Positions 48,101-58,640 of a stretch of DNA of 64,000 bases are shown here, piece after piece. Below the pieces are notes generated by a model. That model searched no databases. It was not told the DNA's origin and saw only the letters and a program-made list of their open reading frames with translations. The stretch lies in NCBI GenBank assembly GCA_008973525.1, contig WACJ01000301.1, positions 124,001 through 188,000 on the forward strand. The letters run 5' to 3'. Position 1 is the stretch's first letter. Each line of letters starts with the position of its first letter. This DNA comes from Stenopsyche tienmushanensis. Taxonomy: Eukaryota; Arthropoda; Insecta; Trichoptera; Stenopsychidae. The position numbers and the translations under genes are program-made.

Positions 48101-49820
48101 CGAACAACGATTCCAAGGTTGATCATTTGATGTTTACGTTCTGCAGTTTCTTAATTCAACGATCATAATATCATATTGAGGATAATATCTATCGAAGCAC
48201 AACTGTGTTGTAAAAAAAATAATAACCCGCGATGCTTAAATGACGCAACTATAAATTGCCATCATTATCATAGTCGCTTGCTAGAAAATCAAATGCAGAA
48301 TTGTTTTAGATCTGTTGTGGAAGATTCAAACGTCATTAACCCCATTAATAGAGGATGATATTTATCTGTAATACGCACGGATATAAATAAATTATAAAAA
48401 CGTTGTCTAAACATCAAAATGAGAAACATGACAATTTTTAAGGGATCAGCTTATTTTTTTCACATCATTTTTTTAAGGGATTAAATTTCATTTTTCGAAA
48501 GTGCATATATCTAAGAATGTCATCTATAATTTTGGCGAAGAAATTCGGATTGTTTCGATGTTTTACAGCTAATTTGCGAAATGCGCTCGAAACAATCACT
48601 GCGTCCAGATTGCGCCCCAACGGCTCTGAGACCGTTATGGTCGCAGGCTTTCCCCTATACCTGCTTTTGTTTGCAAGCCAGAGGTTCCTGTTGGGGATCT
48701 TTCTTATCTTTGTTCTGGTAAAAGAGCAAATTAACTCAAAAAATGTTAACACAGGTTTTAAAAAGACGAATAAGCAAGTGGATATTGAGGGCACAAAATG
48801 AAATAACTCTGTACGAAGTGCTTCGAAAATCGAATTGATAAAAGATTTATCTAATTATTATGGCTTATTTATTCGCCGATATCCTGACTCAATAGAAAAT
48901 ATGAAAAATGCTATTTAGGTCATATACTATCATAAAATTTCGACTGTTGAAGTCCCTCAGCATTCACACTGTTCGGAAGGCGCAGATTCTTGGTGCGAAT
49001 GGTAGAAACATGCAACTACAATATCGTTATATTTGTTCATATTCCTGCTCAACGAGGAAATTTAGTAATTCTTAAGACCCATTTATGAAGAACTATCGTC
49101 TGATAATATACTGGAAAGATGCCTTGGTTTCGAATACCTAAAATAACAATGAGATTTTCAATGCATCTTTGGTACCCAAACATATGTTTTATGACAAAAA
49201 AATATTGGAAATTGCGACACATACTACGGCTTGCATTTTTAATGAAGATTTTAAGAATAATTATCGTCTTGAGGATCACAATCGATTCAGATGCCAGATT
49301 TACCAACCGCCGAAGATCCGAATCTTGGAACCAAAGAAGCTAGGATAGAGATGCCAAATTAGTAAAAAAAAAAAACAAGGGTAAGATAGTTGAAGGATTG
49401 CTTAATGGAGCTGGAATCGCTGATTAGTAGTATGTTTTCCTTTTCAATAATTTTTAAGTACTTAAAACTTTAAACGCGTTTTTCTCGAAACTTTTGCATG
49501 TGGCGTTGAAAAAATATCAAAAAATCAAGTCACTGATTAGTCTGAAATTTTACGAGCTTATTTTAAACATGTAGGACTAATGGCAGTTCGCAAAATCAGA
49601 TCAAAATATTTATTTTATCTTACGTTTTACATTAAAAATACCCACAAAAAAAGATGTATTTTAACAAATTATTTTTCAAACCGTCGCCATTTTATTACTT
49701 TTAAATAAATAATATTAAATGAGTGTTATATAATAGCGACACTTATATAAATTAAGTACCTTTTTAAAAAAAATCTTAAAAATTACCAATTTTTTGGGCC
49801 GTCAAATTGACCATAGAGAA
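45168..49820. mobile_element. 4.6 kb structure with ~0.9 kb two-part inverted arms
   Basis: The left arm is A (45168-45650) then B (45660-46070). The right side has inverted B (48430-48835) then inverted A (49400-49820). Examples are AAAATGGCG(C/A)(T/C)GGTTTGAAAAA and AAAACGTAAGATAAAAT in A, and CGAAGCACTTC(A/G)TACAGAGTT and CCACTTGCTTATTCG in B. The right arm is split by about 570 bases between B and A. B is weakly open in the same sense in both arms (SSIILxKKFxLFxxFTAN), but no known protein is recognised. The 2.3 kb centre is AT-rich without an intact gene. A large DNA transposon or a local inverted duplication would both explain it. Confidence 0.7.
46690..46730. repeat. Short dispersed repeat (partner 63688-63720)
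   Basis: GTCCCAAAAGTACCCGACCT followed by AACGTATA recurs at 63688 with one change. It lies in the centre of the 45-49.8 kb structure. Confidence 0.6.
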
Positions 49821-50864
49821 GCAATTCGTTATTCGACATGGATTACAGAGAAGATGCAGATTGAATACGATTCAGAATTGTTGTGCATATAAATTTAATA
49901 GACTTACAAAACCAGATATACCAAGCGAATTAAATTTGTCAAAAATATAATACAGGATGAGAGACCAATTTCGACAATAAGATGCACTCAGCGCGTCCAA
50001 TGCAATACTACTCGACACAGCGAAATAATTTGGAATCGAAAGTAATGCACATCAGTTACAAAATATCACATAACTATTTTTAATTGATCATTTGAATGCT
50101 CGCATTTACTATCAGCGGTTATGGACCGGTTCATCTGGTTTCGTAACACTAAATTTGATCACAGAAATGAAAGTTTTCATATCAATATGCATCATTTTTT
50201 TAGACTCATTATCCTTAAATACGTCCATGACAAAAGTGAGTGTTTCGACATGTAATCATTTCGACAATTTTTCATCACAGTGTGGATGCGTTTGATCAAT
50301 GGGATTCAATTGGCTTCATTAATGGACATTTGGCCAATGCAATGCTCAAGGCGAAAAATAGAATAATGATGTTAAACGAGTTTTTTCGCAGAAAAAAACG
50401 AAAATGTCAATGATGATTTTTATATATTTTTATACAATATTAAGCGTAGAAATATATCAATTTTGATTGTAATTAAGCTCAATGACTTTGATCAATTCAA
50501 ATTTACAAGCACACATTGAAGACGAAAAAAATCAATGGTTTCATATTATATTTTTCTTTTGATTTAGATTAATAATAAGATAAGCCATAATTTTTATAAA
50601 TAACATTCAAATAATAAAATATTTATCGTTGGTCTTGGAGTGGGAAATCGTTAAATTTATGCGACGTGCTTTGTATGACAATAATAATACACTGTTTAGT
50701 ATCACTTTTGTTGAAGTTTTGGAAATTATTTTTATACATTATCACATACACTATGTCACTGAGTATGACTTATTATAGTTTTATCCATATTTTTCAATGA
50801 TAGTTTTTAAAATCCTTAAGTAGAAAATTCCGTTAAAAGGAAGGCCTCTTTCAAGACCACGATA

Positions 50865-50925
50865 ATGCTCACCTGATCTGCAGCGCGGCTGTTACGTTTC
50901 TGAATCGCTATCCGCAATGCTTGTG
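50865..50925 (-). promoter_or_regulatory. Orphan copy of the glycine-rich genes' upstream block
   Basis: The plus strand reads CACCTGATCTGCAGCGCGGC then TGTTACGTTTCTGAATCGCTATC. This lines up with CACCTATCAGCTACGCTGCTGTAATGTTTCTGAAACGTTATC-like sequence upstream of copy 2 (shown here only as alignment: motif spacing and order are kept). No signal-peptide exon was found on its minus-strand side, so the gene it served appears to be gone or too diverged to see. Confidence 0.5.
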
Positions 50926-51244
50926 AAGGCTATTGTCCAATGCTTAAATATGGGATTGCTGTTCTGGTATTTTTTTACAACACGTGTGGTATTGTGGTTC
51001 CAATTATTATATTTGTCTTTGCCAATAATAAATAGGTTTGGACAGTGGCGGATTTACTTCATGAGAGGCCCCAGGCGCAATATAATTTTGAGACATCCCC
51101 CCCCCGCTTGAACCAAACCTTGACCTAAGTTTACCAGCAGTTTACACACGCTGAATAATACATAAAGTCTTATTATATTATACATTGGCCATAAGTAATA
51201 TAAACTGACCATATTCATTGTTAAAATTAGTTAGTTGTTAAAAG

Positions 51245-51450
51245 TCGAACGAAGGTTAAGAATGCACTTCTTTCATAAGGAGGTGTCTATCATTTATCGG
51301 TACGGAAATTGTCTTTAAGATAAATAGTGTTTCGTATTCCAAGTGACCTCCCCAGTGCGATTTCTGTAGCCGAACAACGCGATAACCGAAAATCGCAGCG
51401 ACAAACGCACTGCAGAGGGCTCGATAAGTCACCCGAGAGTCTCCAACATG
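51245..51450 (+). repeat. Dispersed repeat (partner 16600-16810)
   Basis: Contains CCAAGTGACCTCCCCAGTGC and GATTTCTGTAGCCGAACAAC, matching the minus strand of 16600-16810. Confidence 0.7.
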
Positions 51451-51664
51451 CGAAACGACATCCAAACGTGTGCGTATATGAAAATCAGCTACTGGAATTG
51501 GGCTGATTGCAAATTCAGAATATGAAATGCTTATATCACGTATAATTGATTTTAAATGAAGTTCCCCAAGCATCCCCATCGTGTCTGGAATTAAATAAAA
51601 AAACATCAGCAATATATCTATTATTATTATATAAGTAATGAATTATTATTTATTATATTAATAA

Positions 51665-52803
51665 CTAGCGATTATCCGGCATGCGTTGCAATGCCACACA
51701 AATAAAGAAAGTGTTTATGTTTTGATTATATTTATTGAAGTGGTCCCAAAGATCATCCTAAAGAATATTTTTCCGTGTGGTGCTTATCGGCTGATAATAA
51801 ACGAGAAGGGCATGAGCAGTCTATATACAGCTATCAATGTGAGAAGTATACACGCATATCCTGTGTGTTGAAAAATGCGTACAATTCAAATGGTACATCA
51901 GTAGGAATCATTGGGGCACAAAATCTTCGTTCAACATTTCAAACTGTAGCTTCGATGATATTATTCATCACCTTTTTCGCTAAAAGCTTAGTACCGTTGC
52001 TACATGTCGTGGTTGATTTATATTTCGAAGAAGAATTATAGGTACGCCAGTTTTCAGTGTTAAAATATACAATTAAAATATAATTTTTGATGAACTAACT
52101 CAATGTTGTCTTTATATTTTGTTAGTGTGTTTACGTGTCATTGAATCAATGTCTGTTAATAAAATTCAAATAAAAAGTAACTTTTTGCATTTTATCACGC
52201 TGACACACGCACCACATATTGAAAAGCACTGTTATATTTAAACATATCGATGCAGTAAGCTTTTTTGTTGGCATTAATAAAATTTCGATTTAATCCATTA
52301 GCTGGTTTAAGAATTATATCAATATTACGAACGAAGTAGAATTTTATGAATGTATGAATGTAATACCTAGGCTTTTCTGGTCATTTTTTCAGACTTTGAA
52401 AGCAACGATTATCAGAGTTGTTGAATCGATTGTTTGAGTTTATTTCGTTATCCATCAATTTCTTCTTAATAAAGATAGCTCTAAGGTATTTGATTTTTTA
52501 CAATATTGTCGCCAAGCGAATTGATCTGCCTCACGGCATAGTCCACTGAAGACCGAACGCTTGGCATGAATATAGAAAATCAATGGTTGTTGTGCTTTAT
52601 TTATTTTAGCAATCACCAGACCAATATAGTGCATCCGCTAAACATCTCACGTAACAAATTGCGTGCAAAAATAATAATTGTACTATGTTTATGTTATTTG
52701 CACAAGTACAAACAGTAAGTTGACAAAGTTTTATTGCAATCAGATGAACGATATAGCAGCGCATAAAATACGAACAAACAAACATTGATTTTTATACATT
52801 AGA
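51665..52803 (-). mobile_element. 1.1 kb non-autonomous Helitron
   Basis: On the minus strand it starts TCTAATGTATAAAAATCAAT, continues through TTTGTTTGTTCG and ATTGCAATAAAACTTTGTCA like the short copy at 9450, and ends GCCGGATAATCGCTAG followed by T. The interior (51.7-52.6 kb) contains open frames such as 51775-52041 on the plus strand, but none resembles a Rep/helicase. The interior may be captured host DNA. Confidence 0.7.
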
Positions 52804-54920
52804 ATATATTAATATGATTAGATTTTTTTCTAATTATAAACCAATACACTAATTGTTGTCATGAAAACAAAGCCCAAAGTCCAATTTTTGACGATATTCC
52901 ATTAATTTACTTTACTTTATTGCCTGTCTACTTTACTTGAAATTCTTAACATATCATATTTTCATGTATTGCGATCATGACTCTATACTCAAATTAGTAG
53001 ATATGAGAGTAAGGAGGCATCGGCTGGTATGAAGATTGATTAGTTCCAACTAGCTATTGTTTGTAAGTGCAAATATTTTAATTAATATATATTTGTGCTG
53101 CACTGTTATCTTTCAATTGTATAGATCTAGTAGAACAATGTGTCAATTGTGTCAATATGCTTTGGAACTATCTACAGGAATAATGCCAAAAATATGTATT
53201 ATAGTAATACAAACTAAAGAATTTTTGCAACCAATTTGTGTTATATGTATTTTAAATGTTTATATTATATAACATATATATGTATATACTTGAATAAAAT
53301 ACAAAAAAAAATGTTTAATAACTGTAATTGGAATATTAAAAATTAACAAAGCTATGACATTTTAAATTGATAACACTTGGTCTGGCGCATAGTGCATAAT
53401 ACTTTCCATATCTTCTATAAACATTAGCAATTTCAATATATGTTTAAATATGTCTGTAGTTAATATGTGTGTAGTGCAAATTTTATTTCTTCCGTATTCA
53501 TTCCTATTTCTTACTTAATTGTGCTATTTTTTCTTGCTTGTATGTATTAAATATTTCCTATGATCCAAATCCAGCTAAGATTAAAAAAAAATACATAGCA
53601 AAAAAGATATTAAAGGATTATTACAATGATATTTTTAAAAATTATATAACACACTACGCAAACTAATAAAAATGTTTATATTTTATTTTTATTGCATTAT
53701 AAAGTTGTCGTTCATGAAAATATGGAAAACTTTGCACAGTGCTAAAATCTTTGATAAATTTTAATTAGTAATATAAGTGCTATTTATATTACTATGCCAT
53801 AACATTAATGAATTGCACAATTTCAACATCTTAGCTGCAGTCGCTATTTTTCTCACTTGATTTTCATCAAATTGTTTTAGAAATTCAATTTGAATCATTT
53901 ACAATTTACATTGAATCATCATAATTCTTATCAAAATGCTAGCATTTTATAAATGCAGTTTTTTTCTTCTGGATTATTTTCTAGTAAAAATTTGTTTTAC
54001 TTGAGATACTATAATTTATAATATTTTTAATGATACCGCACTATCATTGGCATTGTTAGATTTGAAGCTTTAAGGAAGTAACTTTATAATTTATACTTTA
54101 TTTATGAATTAATTTAATCTATAAAAGTGCATGAAATTTAAATTGAAATTAACTTGAGAATTGTTTTGGTATTACTTGTATGAAAAGCTTCTAAACATTA
54201 AAAATTACTGCATAAACAATCACATATGCCATTATGTATGCCTGAGTGGAATGCTCAATATTTTTTGTAGTGACGTTGTCAAAGTTTTTTTTGCTACATG
54301 ATTTGAATATTTATTTATTTTGTGATATGATTATATCAAGAAACTCAATTGGAGTTCTCTTTTTCCCTTGGATTTGCAGCATTAACAAGGTCAACTACTC
54401 GGCTTGCATTTGCTTACTACCGAGTATCACACTGAATGCATGATATATACATTTTCCAAATATTATAAACATTTGCTAATTTATGAATTCAAATTGGATT
54501 GAGCAATTAAAGCAAAATTTGTATCAAAATAGTTTTTTTAAAATATTTTTTGTGAGAGAAACAAATATTTTGAATTGATCAAAAGCACAAAACTAAATAA
54601 AAGACAGAATTTCATTAAAGTTATTTTATTTTTTTGAATAAATTGATATAAAAATGTATACAAATTTAACTTGTTAATATTTAGAATATTTTATCATTAA
54701 GATGTATAAAAACGAGGTAACCATACCATTAAAATTGTTATATCTTATTAAAAAAGCATAATGAAAGGCACAACATTTCAATATGTTTATACATTTTGAT
54801 CATAGAATTATTGTATAAAAAAACACTTTTAGTTTTACATGTAATTGCATCTCATGCAATTTAACATGTACTAAATTTTTTTTATATAAATTGCTCGTCA
54901 AGCTTTAAATATTAAAATCT
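52804..54920. other. AT-rich intergenic DNA
   Basis: No exon, RNA gene or transposon end could be supported. A minus-strand AATAAA at 54625-54630 could serve the gene that ends at 54921. Confidence 0.45.
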
Positions 54921-56920
54921 TTAATTCTTTTGTATAATAATAGGTCTAGTGTCTACGATATGTGTGACAACAGGACGGGATCTGTCTGCTCTTCGAAGAG
55001 CCTTTGCATCATTTCTTGCTTGACGATCAGCAGCCCTTGCTAGCAATAGCTCCTTACGTGCTTTACGATTCTCCGCTCTCGCCTCAGCCGATTTTTGAAC
55101 TAATGGACCAGTTGCTTGAACCAAAGAGCTCACTGCATTCAGTGTGGCGATTGGGATCTACATAAAAAGCATACAAACGTTATAAATATATACTTCTTAT
55201 ATATAGATTGTATAAAATATTTTTTATATTTATAGATATTCAATGAAAATGTATTGAAAATGAAATGGATTTATAAAGATTTTGGTTTGAAAAGCTTTTC
55301 ATGTATTACATTATATCATTATAAAGTCTTTTATGAAAGCACAAATGTTCCCGGACAATCAACAAATGGTTAGTTAGATGATATGCATATACTATATAAT
55401 CATATAGAAATATTTTAGACTATTAAATTAGTAATAGAACATACCTGACGATGAAGGAAATAAAAGTACTAATTACAATTTAATTTAATTATCATATGTA
55501 TGTTATTTAAGCTATTTTAAAAACAAATTTTAGACAAGACCATTCTTTAAAATAACATACCGATGATTATTACATGCAAAAGAGTATAAAATGTACATAC
55601 CATGAAATGATGCCAAATAAACATGTGAAGAATACAATGGAAACGAGGATGATTAAAGATTAGCAGGATCAAAATACATTTAATTTATACTACTATTTGG
55701 AAAACCATGTTAAGAAATGTACACATGGATATCTTAGAAGACAGCTATGGAACACATGATTAATGAAATATGATTTTTAAGCTACAAACACATTTTTAAG
55801 CAAAGATGCATTGATAATCCGATATGCAATGTATGGTTCTATATAAAACCAGTTAATGTTGGTGATATTTTTAAAAACAATCATATTTTGTAACAAATAT
55901 ATTTTGCTTTTTGATTGCCAGTGTGTTTTTTATGTGCCGATGGGGATTAAAAATCATTTTTTGGAAGGAATTGAAGTATTAGAGGCGAAGCATCGATAAG
56001 TGATTATTATATACACATGAAAGAGTATCGTTTAAATTTGAAATGATGAAATTGTGATTGAAGAAAAGTCGATATGGAGATATGGTGTTCATTTTGTACG
56101 AACACACTGAAGACTTATAATTTGCCTTTCGTTACCTGGCGATACAGAGTAGTCGACGTGCCGCTTGATAGTTCCATAGGGCAGTGAGGGCAGTTAATAC
56201 ACCACCCCTAACGGCACTACGTAATGCTAGGTGATACCAACTCACATTAAATATGCCATCAATAACATCGGTCGCATAGTCTCTTCCTTTCATCAGAGCC
56301 TGAAATCATACGTTGTATATTTTATTAAACAATTCTAATAAATTATTGCTATTAAATATTGATTATTTATATGAATATAAATTGATGTTGAAATTATATT
56401 ATTGTTGTTAATAAGTATAATATTTTATTCACTTATTGAACACTGTTGATAAAACAGGCTCGATGAAACGATGAATATAATATGTATTCATTCCATACAT
56501 TTATCAATAGGTGTCACTATTATATACTTTTGTTAAATTAATGATAACTATTCTACAATAATAATTTCAAAATATAACAAATTAAAATGCTTATGGATAA
56601 TAATTAAACAATTTTAATAAAATAATTTAAAATTTTGTTAAAATAAGAGATGTATTCTGTAAAAATGTATACCGGTATGAACTTGATCTTCTAATTTAAA
56701 AGGATTTTAATACTATTTTAGATGGATTTAGATTATAAATTTAAATTAAGCATTTAATTTAACATACAATGACTATATACATGTATTTTGATATTCTTAC
56801 TTCATAGTCGGCACTGTCCTTAGCATGAGAAGCGACGCCGGCAAACTGAAGAGCCGCTGTAAGCATCACACTCATCAGCACAAAAGATACCAATCTATTG
56901 ATCAATACGAGGAACTTCAT
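54921..56920 (-). CDS. Small secreted-type protein with basic C-terminal tail (136 aa)
   Basis: Three exons: 56920-56801, 56299-56246 and 55157-54921, all joined in phase 0 (donors GAA|GTAAGA and AAT|GTGAGT). Exon 1 is a signal peptide (MKFLVLINRLVSFVLMSVML then TAALQFAGVASHAKDSADYE). Exon 2 is only 18 residues, ALMKGRDYATDVIDGIFN, ending in the GIFN motif. Exon 3 starts IPIATLNAVSSLVQATGPLV and continues into a charged, Ala/Arg/Lys/Glu-rich helical stretch (AEARAENRKARKELLLARAA, DRQARNDAKALRRADR), ending PIIIQKN. The GIFN|IPIATLNAV junction is the clearest form of the family's terminal module. If exon 2 is not spliced, the frame continues for 37 more codons to a stop at 56132 (see findings). 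Function unknown; the tail resembles a coiled coil. Confidence 0.78.
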
Positions 56921-57775
56921 CTGTAATGAATGCAAATCTATTATAAATAAGCTTTTGAGTTTAAACATAAAAAATATTAATATAAAAAGCTCATCATTAA
57001 ATTATATTGTTGCTGAAAAGAGTATTGATGCCATTCAATTCTGATATTCATTATGCATGTGTGTTTTTTATTTGTAATATTTAAAAATGCTTTTTAGAAT
57101 ATAATTCAATATGTAGGAATCAAATATAGACACAAATAATCATGTGATTTTATCGATGCTGCTTGTGAATATATAATAAAATCCTAGGCCATAAAAAGTT
57201 GCAATTAAGCTCATAATATAATGGAAAACCAATTACGATGATTTCATCTCCATCTAAATAATATAAATATTGCATGGTACGAATATTATTATAGTTGTAA
57301 ATCATATTTTTATTATGCAAAACGTTATTGTTACTAAGAAACAGAGTTTAAATAAAAATGTAATATGCAATGTAATAAATGATTATTTCTGTTCATCATA
57401 TGAAAACCATTGATCACATTTCATCGACCAACGTATCTATAAATCTGGAATTTGAGCTAAGGTTTTGATTTTTAATTACTGATTTGTTGCTCCTATTTAT
57501 AATATTGATCAGCAAGTTTTTGTTTGAAATATTTTTGAGTTATCAAAATATCAGCTCAGTCAAAGTTCAAACACAACGACAGAAACATCTTTGTAAGTAA
57601 TTGTTTTTATAGCCCACATTCGGCATTGTATGCTGCTTATTTTAGATTTGGGTTGCAATGCCACAAAAGTCAGTAATACATTCAAAGGTCTGATCCAAAA
57701 ATACGGTGAAAGAATCATGTCATATGTCCGGTAGCTTGATCCGCTGAGACAGACTGTGTCAATTTTGTACACTTT
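56921..57775. other. Upstream region of the 54921-56920 gene
   Basis: AT-rich, and should contain this gene's promoter. No other gene or repeat was supported. Confidence 0.4.
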
Positions 57776-57841
57776 ATGACTAGTAAGTCAGTCTCCGTGG
57801 CCGCTAGAGTGATATCGTGTTTATCGCGTCTGTCGCGCATC

Positions 57842-58400
57842 ATGGATTTTGAACAACGCGTTAGCATTAATCTTTGTTTTCAGTTGCAAAAAAGTGACAA
57901 AGAAGCTAATGAAATGTTCAAATCGGTGTATGGCGATAATGTCGTAACTCTGAAGACTGTTTACAAGTGGTATGAATCGTGTCTCAGTTTGCACGGAATT
58001 GAAGAACCTACATCCACCTTACTCACCAGATTTAACACATGCGATTTCTGGTCCTTCCCAAAAATAAAAACCGTGCCAAAACCGTGCTTTTTTGATCAGA
58101 CCCCGTATTTATAATGAACTTAAGAAGAAGAGGTGAATAAGGTGAATAGACGCTTAAGGGATGAACCAAGAACGGGAGGATCTTCAAAAATTCTGATAAC
58201 GATGCATTAAAATTTCTAATCGAGTCAGATCCAGACCGCTGTGCAAACAAATTGAAAATTCATCGACAAAATGAATAGGATGGGTGTTATGAGGTAGGAT
58301 AGGTACCGCACGCTTTGATCAAACACAACAAAAAAAACTTCTCTTTTTGAAGAAGTAGCACAGAAGATTTAGAAAATTGTATCTGGATTCAATAAAATGT
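57842..58400 (+). pseudogene. Degenerate mariner transposase, N-terminal part
   Basis: The frame begins MDFEQRVSINLCFQLQKSDK, then VYGDNVVTLKTVYKWYES, the paired-like helix-turn-helix region of mariner transposases. After a disrupted stretch, DEPRTGG and a LIESDPDRC-like segment follow in other frames. Stops and frame shifts abound, and the catalytic part is missing. No terminal repeats were identified. Confidence 0.78.
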
Positions 58401-58429
58401 AACATTTAAAATTTTTGACAAAAAAGGGA

Positions 58430-58640
58430 TTAACCCCCAAAAGAGTACTGTCCCAGGGTCTGGGACTCCCCTCCACTTATTCAAAAGAGTACTCTTATAC
58501 ATTGAGCTCGGAGACAGACAGAGACAGAGAGAGAACGTGACACAGTTCGGAAGACAGAGACGGAGAGCTTCCCCGGGTACATAGCACGATTGTATAGACC
58601 GTTAGCCCAAATATATCGACTAATAATGATTTCGATTTCA
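58430..58640. other. GC-richer segment with GACAGA repeats
   Basis: Contains GAGTACTSTT-like direct repeats (58441 and 58486) and a GACAGACAGAGACAGAGAGA tract. It may be part of a retrotransposon long terminal repeat, but no coding region adjoins it. Confidence 0.3.
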
